DNA of 64,000 nt from Bacteroidota bacterium (GTDB lineage Bacteria > Bacteroidota > Bacteroidia > UBA4408), in NCBI GenBank assembly GCA_016721765.1, contig JADKHO010000002.1, positions 434,001 through 498,000 on the forward strand, read 5' to 3'. Of this stretch, positions 24,540-32,431 are shown one piece after another. The notes below the pieces were generated by a model. The model searched no databases. It was not told the origin of the DNA and saw only the letters and a list, made by a program, of their open reading frames with translations. The position numbers and the translations under genes were made by a program. The first letter of the stretch is position 1. Each line of letters begins with the position of its first letter.

Positions 24540-26324
24540 TTGAAAGCACTTTTTAGCCTCAATTCTTATTTTTTAAAATACAAATTCCATTTCTTTTTTG
24601 GGATTTTATTTGTTTCCATTTCTAACCTTTTTGCTATATACCCTGCTCAGCTCACGCGCATTACCATTGATTTTGTTGCCGAAAGCAAAGGCATATATGA
24701 TCAGTACAAAGGTTCCGAACTTCAAAGTAATTTATTCGGCAGCTTTTCGAAAGTATTTCTGCTCTTTTTTGTTTTGGTAGTATTATCCTCTCTTTTAAAA
24801 GGATTGTTTATGTTTTTTATGCGGCAAACCATTATTGTGATGTCGCGCAGAGTAGAATATGATCAAAAAAACGAAGTATTTGACCATTACCAAAAGCTCA
24901 GTTTATCGTTCTACAAGCGCAACAATACAGGAGATTTAATGGCTCGTATCAGCGAGGATGTTGGACAGGTTCGCATGTATGTTGGACCTGCAATCATGTA
25001 TTCTATAAATTTACTAGTAACTTTTATTCTAGTAATTGTAGCGATGTTGCGCATTGATGTGGAACTTACGGTTTATATTTTGCTACCTCTCCCCTTTCTT
25101 TCGTATGGCATTTATAAGGTAAGCAACATCATAAATTTTAAAAGCGATAAAATTCAGCAACAACTTTCGCGCTTATCTTCTTATGTGCAAGAAGCATTCT
25201 CAGGCATTCGTGTTTTAAAGGCTTTTAACCGTGAAAAATATTCGGGTGCCACTTTTGAATCTGAAAGTGAAACCTATAAAAATCTTTCGTTGAATCTGGT
25301 AAAAACAGATGCCTATTTTCAACCCATTGTAACCGTATTAATTGGTTTAAGTACACTTTTCACTATCTACATTGGCGGGAAGCAAGCTATTGCCGGAAAA
25401 ATTTCGATTGGAAATATTGCTGAATTTGTGATGTATGTGAACATGCTCACTTGGCCGGTAACTTCACTTGGATGGGTAACCTCAATTATTCAAAGAGCTG
25501 CGGCTTCGCAAGCTAGAATTAATGAATTTTTAAATACTGCTCCTGAAATACCTGTAAGTTCAGGAGAAATGAGTAACATTAAAGAAAGCATTGAATTCAA
25601 AAACGTTAGTTTTAAGTATCCGGATACCGGTATTCAAGCCCTTTCGAACATCAGCTTTAGTATTAAAAAAGGCGAATCGCTTGGAATAATTGGAAGAACC
25701 GGTTCAGGAAAATCGAGTCTGGCGAATTTACTTTGCAGATTGTATGATCCGCAAGAAGGAGAAATATTGGTAGATGGAAAAAATTTAAAAAGCCTTCCTG
25801 TAAATTCTTATCGCAATCAAATCGGATATGTGCCGCAAGAAGTTTTCCTTTTTTCAGAATCCATAAAAAACAATATAGCCTTTGGTTTAGCAAACGAACT
25901 TGCTTCAGATGAGCGTATAATTGCTGCAGCAAAAAGTGCTGTAATTTATGACAACATTGTGGCCTTTCCCGAAAAGTTTGAAGCCTTATTAGGAGAAAGA
26001 GGAATTACCTTATCGGGAGGACAAAAACAACGTGTGTCGATTGCTCGTGCACTGCTTAAATCACCATCGCTTTTAATTTTTGACGATTGCCTTTCGGCTG
26101 TGGATACCGAAACGGAAGGAAAAATATTGAACAATCTGAATCGTGAGATGCATGGAAAATTTAGTGTAATCATCAGCCACCGTGTTTCATCCGTAATTAG
26201 CGCAACACACATTTTGGTGTTATCCGAAGGTAAAATTGTGGAACAAGGAACACATGCTTATCTCTTGGCAAAAAAGGGTATTTATTTTGAATTGTATAAA
26301 AAGCAGTTGGTAAGTGAAACATAA
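24540..26324 (+). CDS. ABC exporter, fused permease and ATPase (MsbA-like)
   Basis: A 594-residue type IV ABC exporter half with six membrane segments (about 15-310). The nucleotide-binding domain has Walker A GRTGSGKSS (about 388-396), signature LSGGQKQR and Walker B LLIFDD. The start is TTG at 24540, which keeps the family N-terminus (MKALFSLNSYFLKYKFHF); no better ATG exists. Relatives export lipids, drugs or peptides. The residue after the Walker B Asp is Asp instead of the catalytic Glu, so as a homodimer its ATPase would be weak, or it pairs with another half. Substrate unknown. Confidence 0.85.
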   Translation: MKALFSLNSYFLKYKFHFFFGILFVSISNLFAIYPAQLTRITIDFVAESKGIYDQYKGSELQSNLFGSFSKVFLLFFVLVVLSSLLKGLFMFFMRQTIIVMSRRVEYDQKNEVFDHYQKLSLSFYKRNNTGDLMARISEDVGQVRMYVGPAIMYSINLLVTFILVIVAMLRIDVELTVYILLPLPFLSYGIYKVSNIINFKSDKIQQQLSRLSSYVQEAFSGIRVLKAFNREKYSGATFESESETYKNLSLNLVKTDAYFQPIVTVLIGLSTLFTIYIGGKQAIAGKISIGNIAEFVMYVNMLTWPVTSLGWVTSIIQRAAASQARINEFLNTAPEIPVSSGEMSNIKESIEFKNVSFKYPDTGIQALSNISFSIKKGESLGIIGRTGSGKSSLANLLCRLYDPQEGEILVDGKNLKSLPVNSYRNQIGYVPQEVFLFSESIKNNIAFGLANELASDERIIAAAKSAVIYDNIVAFPEKFEALLGERGITLSGGQKQRVSIARALLKSPSLLIFDDCLSAVDTETEGKILNNLNREMHGKFSVIISHRVSSVISATHILVLSEGKIVEQGTHAYLLAKKGIYFELYKKQLVSET

Positions 26325-26352
26325 AATTTAGGATGCACAATTTTTTATCCAA

Positions 26353-26382
26353 TTTGTTATTTAAGATAATTTTCTATTTTTG
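26353..26382 (+). promoter_or_regulatory. Promoter of the PUR-domain gene
   Basis: TTTG (26353-26356), 18 nt, TATTTTTG (26375-26382): a good match to the Bacteroidota promoter consensus, 42 nt before the ATG at 26425. A start at 26380 would lie inside it. Confidence 0.65.
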
Positions 26383-26424
26383 TTCAAACTAACTCTTAAA
26401 AACCGAAGTACTCAAACACAATTT

Positions 26425-26781
26425 ATGGAAGGATTTGACAACAAAGACAAAGAAGAAATTTTCTCAAAGTCAGTTAGAGCTGGTAAGCGGACGTATTTTT
26501 TTGATGTGAAAAACACCAAGACCAACGATTATTATCTGACCATTACCGAAAGCAAAAAACAATTTACGGACGATGGAAAATTTACTTTCATCAAACATAA
26601 AATTTTTGTTTACAAGGAAGATTTTGACAAATTTATTGAAGGGTTAAATGAAGGAATGAACTTTATTCGTAAAGAACAACCTTTCACTCAAGAGTCTTTT
26701 GCAGAGCGACGTGCAAACAATGCGGATAAAGGCATTCAAAATTCAAGCACCGACATTAGCTTCGAAGATTTAGATAAATAA
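26425..26781 (+). CDS. PUR-domain nucleic-acid-binding protein (DUF3276)
   Basis: From the ATG at 26425 this is 118 residues. The core IFSKSVRAGKRTYFFDVKNTKTNDYYLTITESKK ... KHKIFVYKEDFDKFIEGLNEGM is the DUF3276/PUR-alpha-like fold (a whirly-like beta-beta-beta-beta-alpha unit) that dimerises and binds single-stranded DNA or RNA. In Borrelia a related protein regulates gene expression; in Bacteroidota the role is largely unknown. A short acidic tail follows. The gene stands alone between its own promoter and a strong terminator. I reject the 15-residue longer reading that begins within the promoter. Confidence 0.85.
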   Translation: MEGFDNKDKEEIFSKSVRAGKRTYFFDVKNTKTNDYYLTITESKKQFTDDGKFTFIKHKIFVYKEDFDKFIEGLNEGMNFIRKEQPFTQESFAERRANNADKGIQNSSTDISFEDLDK

Positions 26782-26802
26782 TACACGTACTAAAACAATG
26801 TG

Positions 26803-26833
26803 AAGTCCCGAAATATTTCGGGATTTTTTTTTC
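26803..26833 (+). terminator. Rho-independent terminator after the PUR gene
   Basis: TCCCGAAATATTTCGGGA (26806-26823), a perfect palindrome, followed by nine T. Confidence 0.9.
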
Positions 26834-26849
26834 TCCTTAACACCTCCTC

Positions 26850-27401
26850 ATGACAAAATTCAAAAATCACTTTTATTTCGGAACGATCAGCAAAGCACAT
26901 GGACTTAAAGGCGAAATGGTGGTAAAGAACTTAATGGAAGATTATGATTTGTTGGGTGATATTGAAGGCTTATTTTTAGATGTAAACAATCAATTGGTGC
27001 CCTATTTTTTGCGCAAAATTTCATATCGAAAAAAAGGTGAAGCAATACTGGAGTTGGAGGATATTAATTCAATTGAAGCAACCAAACAATTGGAAAAGAA
27101 GGACATTTATTTGCCCGAAAGTTTGCTTCCTGAAGTGGACGATAGTTTTATCCGATACAAAGATATGATTGGCTTTGATGTAGAAGATAAAAAATTTGGG
27201 AATTTGGGAAAAATACGAAATGTGGTCCCCTATCCTCAGCAAGAAATTTTTGAAATTGAATATAATGGAAGAGAAATTTTAATACCCGCAAATGAAGATT
27301 TTATTGTAGAAGTAGATACCGAAAACAAACTACTAAAAATTGATGTTCCGGAGGGTTTGATTGAACTTTATCTTACGGATAAACATTCACAAGAAGAATA
27401 A
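26850..27401 (+). CDS. rimM: 16S rRNA processing/maturation protein RimM
   Basis: A 183-residue protein. The N-terminal RimM domain opens FYFGTISKAHGLKGEMVVK (the family consensus G-x-I-x-x-x-H-G-x-x-G) and the C-terminal PRC-barrel-like domain contains YKDMIGFDV ... GKIRNVVPYPQQEIFEIEYNGREILIPANEDFI. It assists maturation of the 30S head and binds uS19. Many relatives follow rpsP directly, whereas here rpsP is absent and rimM follows the PUR gene after a terminator. Length is normal. Confidence 0.93.
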   Translation: MTKFKNHFYFGTISKAHGLKGEMVVKNLMEDYDLLGDIEGLFLDVNNQLVPYFLRKISYRKKGEAILELEDINSIEATKQLEKKDIYLPESLLPEVDDSFIRYKDMIGFDVEDKKFGNLGKIRNVVPYPQQEIFEIEYNGREILIPANEDFIVEVDTENKLLKIDVPEGLIELYLTDKHSQEE

Positions 27402-27412
27402 AATTGATTTTA

Positions 27413-27420
27413 TACTTTCG
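27413..27420 (+). promoter_or_regulatory. Possible -7 element of serA
   Basis: TACTTTCG, the same octamer as the rpsA -7 element, 35 nt before the serA ATG. No clear -33 partner. Confidence 0.3.
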
Positions 27421-27455
27421 CATACCGATAAACGAAAAAACAAGAAATACAACGC

Positions 27456-28403
27456 ATGAAAAAAATATTAGCCAACGATGGTATCGACGCACAAGGGAAA
27501 AGTATACTGGAAAAAGCCGGTTTTACAGTAGTAACAGATAAAGTTGCACAAGAAAATCTGGCGCAGGCCATTAATGAAAATAATTATGTTGCACTCACCG
27601 TTAGAAGTGCCACAAAAGTTCGAAAGGATGTGATTGACGCTTGTCCGAATTTGAAACTTATCGGCCGCGGTGGAGTGGGTATGGATAACATTGATGTGGA
27701 ATATGCCAAAAGTAAAGGAATTCAAGTAGTGAATACACCTGCTGCCTCCTCTCATTCAGTGGCAGAATTGGTATTTGCAGGACTTTTTAATATGGCACGC
27801 TTTACTTACGATAGCAACCGTGAAATGCCGGCAAAAGGCGATACCCAATTTGATGTATTAAAGAAAAAATATGCAAAAGGGATTGAGTTAGGCGGCAAAA
27901 CGCTTGGCATTATTGGTATTGGCCGCATTGGACAATCGGTTGCCAAAATTGCTTTAGGTTGTGGTATGAAAGTAATCGCACACGATCCATTTATTAAAAG
28001 TGTGGAAGTTCCCGTTTTTATTTACGGTGCAGGAAATATCGTTTCTAAAATTGATACAGTTAGTTTAGACGAAGTGCTTGAACATTCCGATTTTATTACG
28101 CTTCACGTTCCAAGCGGAAAAGTGATAACTAAAAATGAAATTGCAAAAATGAAAAATGGAGTGTGTTTGGTAAACGCTTCCCGCGGTGGTGTGATTGATG
28201 AAAGCGATTTAATTGAAGCACTCAATTCAGGTAAGGTGGCACACGCGGCTTTAGATGTTTTTGAAAACGAACCTACACCCAGAAAAGATATTTTAACACA
28301 TCCAAAAATTTCGCTCACTCCACACATTGGCGCAGCTACAGAGGAAGCACAAGAAAGAATCGGAATTGAATTGGCTGAAAAAATTATTGCGGGATTGAAG
28401 TGA
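27456..28403 (+). CDS. serA: D-3-phosphoglycerate dehydrogenase
   Basis: A 315-residue D-isomer 2-hydroxyacid dehydrogenase. Motifs in order are GRGGVGMDNID (about residues 70-80), the NAD-binding LGIIGIGRIGQSVAK (about 145-160), NASRGGVIDE (about 239-248) and the catalytic His in TPHIGAATEEAQ. It oxidises 3-phosphoglycerate in the first step of serine synthesis. It is the short form without ACT domain, so feedback by serine through ACT is not expected. The next step enzyme, serC, is in this window about 9 kb away. A DUF1015 gene follows, a recurrent neighbour in this phylum. The stop is TGA. Confidence 0.88.
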   Translation: MKKILANDGIDAQGKSILEKAGFTVVTDKVAQENLAQAINENNYVALTVRSATKVRKDVIDACPNLKLIGRGGVGMDNIDVEYAKSKGIQVVNTPAASSHSVAELVFAGLFNMARFTYDSNREMPAKGDTQFDVLKKKYAKGIELGGKTLGIIGIGRIGQSVAKIALGCGMKVIAHDPFIKSVEVPVFIYGAGNIVSKIDTVSLDEVLEHSDFITLHVPSGKVITKNEIAKMKNGVCLVNASRGGVIDESDLIEALNSGKVAHAALDVFENEPTPRKDILTHPKISLTPHIGAATEEAQERIGIELAEKIIAGLK

Positions 28404-28407
28404 TTTT

Positions 28408-28672
28408 TAGTACAAAGTACAAAGATTTTAGTACTAAGATTTGTTTCGTGTAGTTTGATATATGAGTAATAAGATTTGCAAAGTGTGTTTTGAAATTTGA
28501 AATTTGAGTGCAGCGTCCACCATATTGAATACTGAAAATAATTACACCTATGTGAAATCTCAATTTTTTGTACTTTGTTCTAAAATCTAAAATCTAAAAG
28601 CTGTGTACTTTGTACTAAAATCTAATCCCTCAAATCTTTGTACTTTGTACTAATATCTTTGTACTAAAAAAA
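28408..28672. repeat. GTACAAAGTAC / GTACTTTGTAC repeats
   Basis: The gap between serA and DUF1015 is mostly copies of AGTACAAAGTACAAAGATTT at its left end and inverse TTTGTACTTTGTACTA copies at its right end (28566-28672), so the arms can fold back. The same motif recurs at 63580-63662. No reading frame of note is seen. Confidence 0.7.
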
Positions 28673-28680
28673 CTGAATCT

Positions 28681-29928
28681 ATGGCTATCATAAAACCTTT
28701 TAAAGCATTGCGGCCTTCGCGGGATAAGGTGCATTTGGTGGCTTCTCGCTCTTTTGACACTTACAGTCCGGCTGAGTTAAGCGGAAAATTAAAAGGTAAT
28801 CCTTATACTTTTTTACACATTATTAAACCGGATTATCCTTCACATACCAAAGGCAGTGAGCAAGACGATAATTACCTTCATTTAATAAAAGCCCATTTTA
28901 ATGAATTTATTGAAAAGGAATATTTAGTTGCAGACGCAAGCCCTGCTTTTTACCTCTATCAGCAGTTTAAAAACAATCAAGTGTATACCGGAATCATTGC
29001 CTGTGCAGCTATTGATGATTATTTTAACGGAGTAATAAAAATTCACGAACAAACCTTAACTGAAAAAGAAACAAGATTTAAAGAATACCTTGAAGTATGT
29101 GATTTTAATGCAGAACCTGTTTGTATCAGTTATCCGGATAACGCTGCCATTAATAAAGTCCTTGATGAAACGCTTGCAGAACGTCCCGAATACGATTTTA
29201 GCACCCGCGATGAGGAGCGGCATAAATTGTGGTTGATTGATGCACCTGAAAAAATAAAAATCATCGAAAATGAATTTTCTAACATGGATGCGGTATATAT
29301 TGCCGATGGGCATCATCGATCCGCCTCCTCTGCCCTGCTTGGAAAATCAAAACGTGAAGCAAATAAAAACTATAGCGGTGAGGAAGGATTTAATTATTTT
29401 ATGTGTGTGTTTTTTTCGGAAAAGCAATTGCACATTTATGATTTTAATCGTGTTGTTAAGGATTTGAATGGCTTAACCACAGATGCGTTTATTACGCAAT
29501 TGAATGAAAAATTTGAAGTGCAAAAAATGGGCTCCGATAACTACACTGCTTCAAAATTACATAACCTAAGTATGTATGTGGAGGGCAATTGGTATTCCTT
29601 AACCGCTAAAAGCGGCACCACGCATGACAATGACCCGGTTGGAAGTTTGGATGCTTCCATCTTATCCGAACATATTTTAAACCCTATACTTGGCATTCAA
29701 GATTTAAAGACCGATAAACGCGTGCGTTTTGTTTCAGGTATAAAAGGCATGCAAAAATTAAAAGAATTAGTGGATGAAGGTAAATTTAAAGTTGCTTTCG
29801 GATTGTATCCGGTAAGTATGCAACAACTTAAAAATATTGCCGACAACAATTGCATCATGCCCCCAAAAACAACCTGGATAGAGCCCAAGCTGCGCAGTGG
29901 ATTGGTAATTTATAGTTTAGGAAAATAA
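28681..29928 (+). CDS. DUF1015 domain-containing protein
   Basis: A 415-residue protein matching DUF1015 along its length. It begins MAIIKPFKALRPSRDKVHLVASRSFD, then has the conserved YIADGHHRSASSALLGKS (near residue 205), and ends SMQQLKNIADNNCIMPPKTTWIEPKLRSGLVIYSLGK. The family is cytosolic and lacks an assigned reaction; GHHR suggests a catalytic or metal site. It commonly travels with serA and serC in Bacteroidota, and here follows serA in the same orientation, so a link to serine metabolism is an inference from context. Confidence 0.85.
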   Translation: MAIIKPFKALRPSRDKVHLVASRSFDTYSPAELSGKLKGNPYTFLHIIKPDYPSHTKGSEQDDNYLHLIKAHFNEFIEKEYLVADASPAFYLYQQFKNNQVYTGIIACAAIDDYFNGVIKIHEQTLTEKETRFKEYLEVCDFNAEPVCISYPDNAAINKVLDETLAERPEYDFSTRDEERHKLWLIDAPEKIKIIENEFSNMDAVYIADGHHRSASSALLGKSKREANKNYSGEEGFNYFMCVFFSEKQLHIYDFNRVVKDLNGLTTDAFITQLNEKFEVQKMGSDNYTASKLHNLSMYVEGNWYSLTAKSGTTHDNDPVGSLDASILSEHILNPILGIQDLKTDKRVRFVSGIKGMQKLKELVDEGKFKVAFGLYPVSMQQLKNIADNNCIMPPKTTWIEPKLRSGLVIYSLGK

Positions 29929-29932
29929 ATTA

Positions 29933-31192
29933 CTATTCCTTTATAAACTTTCTAACATCCGTTAATTGGGTTGTTACCAGTTTAATAAAATAAATACCCG
30001 TATTCCAAAGACTGACATCAATACGCGTAATTTTACTATCTATGGTCTGTCTTTTTAATTCCTTTCCTAGCATATCATAAATTACAAAACTACTGTTCTC
30101 ATCCAATGCACTAACTTCAAACGAAATGCTGGTGTTTGTTGGACTCGGATAAATCTGCCAATCAAAAATTACTTCACTTTCATCCATGCAAGGTATACCG
30201 GCAGCATTGCTAGTTAAAATTACACCCTTCTTGCCAACTGCACACGCCATGTTTGAATCCATGTAGCAAATTGAAAATAAATCGTTGGCCATGCCATTGG
30301 GTTCTGATTGCCAGAAACTCCCGGAATCCATCGTTTTTACAATTGACCCCCTGGTTCCGGCAGCATAGCCACTTTCAGCATCCTTAAAGTGCATATCATA
30401 TAATATTCCATTGCTTACTTGCTCGGTCCAGTTTAGTCCGCCATCGATTGTTTTTAATAAAAAACTATCCGTTAAAATGGTTTGAGCATTTATAGAATAC
30501 GCATATCCATAACCTGTAATGTAACCATGAATTGAATCGGTAAAGCATACAGAAGTCAAGTTCATAAAAAGGCCATGAAATATAGGCATCCAGCTATGCC
30601 AACTTTTTAAAACAGACCAATTTGATCCACCATTCGTAGTTTTTAATATGATCTCATACCCAACAATATACCCAATGTTTGCATTGCTAAAATAAACTGA
30701 ATTATAAAAATTCTCAGAGTCAATCGCTTGGCTTATCCAATGCTCCCCTCCATCAATTGTCTTTATAATTGTTCCATTGCCTCCGACACTATATCCGGTT
30801 AATGTATCGGTAAAAAATACATCCGACAAAAAATTACCGGTTCCACTATATTTTATATCCCAATTCTTTCCTCCATTATTAGTTTTAAGAATAAGCCCAT
30901 TTGAACCAACTGCATAACCTGTGGTAGTTGCAGTAAAAATTACCGATTGCAAATTGTTGCTTACTCCACTTGTTTGACTGGACCAGCATACTCCTGCATT
31001 AGTTGTTTTTAATATGGTGCCCGCATCTCCCACAGTATAACCAACCTCAGCACTTGTGAAATTTACCGCATGCAAATTTTTATCAGTACCACTTTTTCGA
31101 CTAGTCCATTGCGCGTTTATGGACTGGGAAAAAAGTAACACAAACAATAGAATTCTATAAAATAATGAAGTTTTACTTCGCATCTCTTTCAT
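29933..31192 (-). CDS. T9SS-exported Ycf48-like beta-propeller protein
   Basis: I take the ATG at 31192 (MKEMRSKTS..., 419 residues; ATG at 31183 is an alternative). The signal peptide ends QSINAQW. Six or seven blades of the Ycf48/Hcf136 type follow, with the pattern xxVxFTxxxxGYxVGxxGxILKTTNxGxxW. A T9SS type A sorting domain ends the protein (IYPSPTNTSISFEV ... WNTGIYFIKLVTTQLTDVRKFIKE). This is a secreted propeller with no known partner; in photosynthetic organisms the fold helps assemble photosystem II, which does not apply here. It converges with the DUF1015 gene, 4 nt apart. Confidence 0.82.
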   Translation of the reverse strand: MKEMRSKTSLFYRILLFVLLFSQSINAQWTSRKSGTDKNLHAVNFTSAEVGYTVGDAGTILKTTNAGVCWSSQTSGVSNNLQSVIFTATTTGYAVGSNGLILKTNNGGKNWDIKYSGTGNFLSDVFFTDTLTGYSVGGNGTIIKTIDGGEHWISQAIDSENFYNSVYFSNANIGYIVGYEIILKTTNGGSNWSVLKSWHSWMPIFHGLFMNLTSVCFTDSIHGYITGYGYAYSINAQTILTDSFLLKTIDGGLNWTEQVSNGILYDMHFKDAESGYAAGTRGSIVKTMDSGSFWQSEPNGMANDLFSICYMDSNMACAVGKKGVILTSNAAGIPCMDESEVIFDWQIYPSPTNTSISFEVSALDENSSFVIYDMLGKELKRQTIDSKITRIDVSLWNTGIYFIKLVTTQLTDVRKFIKE

Positions 31193-31324
31193 GCCTAATT
31201 TATTTCTCCAAAATGTACCAGATTCATTCAAATATTCTATAAGTTGAGCTAGCTGCCAATTGGTTTAAAGAAATTGGGTTATTAATAAATTAACCGCTAC
31301 TGAAAATTTATTTATTACCAAATT

Positions 31325-31663
31325 TTACTTCTGCAAACTTATCAGCACATCTCCAAATTTATCCTTTTCATTAAAAAATAATCGCTCCTCCTTATAGCCC
31401 GTTTGTGAAGCTGATAGGAAATAATTTTCATTTCTTTTGAGATGATCCCGAATTTTAAAATATCCCTTTTCATTTGTTGTAACGGACATCATTTGATTTG
31501 AACAATCGGCACAATGATGCTCGTATAAACTAACTGTTGCTCATGAAAGAGCCAAACCACTTTGCTTATCGAAAACATGGCCATCAATAGTATCCTTAAC
31601 TATCTTTGAGCAACTTTGAAAACAAAAAATGAGCGGTAGAAAAAGAAAAGGTAGTCTTTTCAT
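31325..31663 (-). pseudogene. Lipoprotein with carboxypeptidase-regulatory-like domain, interrupted by an in-frame TGA
   Basis: Reading leftward from the ATG at 31663, the frame gives MKRLPFLFLPLIFCFQSCSK (a lipoprotein signal, lipobox ending in Cys18), then about 22 residues. It meets TGA at codon 41 (31541-31543) and then continues open for 71 residues to TAA (31325-31327). Across the stop the sequence reads GLALS-stop-ATVSLYEHHCADC. In CarboxypepD_reg-like domains a Gly is usual at that place (SGATVSL), so GGA to TGA by one change explains it. The rest (TTNEKGYFKIRDHL ... NYFLSASQTGYKEE) fits that domain. Too short on each side of the stop to stand out. Confidence 0.75.
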
Positions 31664-31762
31664 GACAGAAAAATTGATATTCAAATTTACAGAATTCTTA
31701 ACGCATTCCGATAACAAAAATTACGCTTAATTTCGCTCAACAAAATTAAGAGCTTATAGTAT

Positions 31763-32422
31763 ATGTCCATTCAACTCAATCTTTCCAAAATAAAATCCGA
31801 GCTTCCTCCACAAGTTACCTTGGTAGCTGTAACTAAAACCCATCCCATCGAAAAGTTGATGGAAGTATACACTGCCGGTCATAAAATTTTTGGCGAGAAC
31901 AAAGTGCAGGAGATGTGCGATAAGCAAGGGCTGTTACCAGCTGATATTGAATGGCATTTAATAGGTCATTTGCAAACAAACAAAGTAAAATTTATTGCAC
32001 CCTTTGTAAAATTAATTCACTCAGTTGATAGTCTTAAACTACTTGTTGAAATTGACAAACAAGCCCAAAAAAACAATCGAATAATCGACTGCTTGCTTCA
32101 AATTTATATTGCAAATGAAGACACTAAATTTGGTTTAGATTTTAAGGAAGCGGAAGCACTTTTAAATAGCAAGGAGCTATTTGCTTTACAAAACATAAAA
32201 ATTGTGGGGCTCATGGGAATGGCTTCTTTTACAGAGGATTCAGCTCAAGTAAGAAACGAGTTTAATTCCTTAAAAGTTTTTTTCGATGCAATCAAATCTA
32301 TCGACAGCCCACAAATAGACCTGCATATCCTGAGTATGGGAATGAGTGGTGATTATAAAATGGCAATTGAAGAAGGAAGTACAATGGTACGCGTTGGAAG
32401 TGCTATTTTTGGAAGCCGCTAA
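31763..32422 (+). CDS. YggS-family pyridoxal-phosphate-binding protein (PLPBP)
   Basis: A 219-residue single-domain PLP protein of the alanine racemase N-terminal fold. The PLP lysine is Lys25 in LVAVTKTHPIE. Other family motifs are FGENKVQE, IEWHLIGHLQTNKVK, IHSVDSLKL and the C-terminal LSMGMSGDYKMAIEEGSTMVRVGSAIFGSR. YggS/PLPBP proteins have no known catalytic activity and help PLP balance in the cytosol. It diverges from the broken lipoprotein and converges with the TonB receptor, 9 nt away. Confidence 0.92.
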   Translation: MSIQLNLSKIKSELPPQVTLVAVTKTHPIEKLMEVYTAGHKIFGENKVQEMCDKQGLLPADIEWHLIGHLQTNKVKFIAPFVKLIHSVDSLKLLVEIDKQAQKNNRIIDCLLQIYIANEDTKFGLDFKEAEALLNSKELFALQNIKIVGLMGMASFTEDSAQVRNEFNSLKVFFDAIKSIDSPQIDLHILSMGMSGDYKMAIEEGSTMVRVGSAIFGSR

Positions 32423-32431
32423 AACATTGGC

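Noticed and set aside
31541..31543. TGA recoded as glycine or as selenocysteine
   Set aside because: Other genes here, such as serA and the agmatinase-like gene, end normally in TGA, and no SECIS-like hairpin was evident after the codon.
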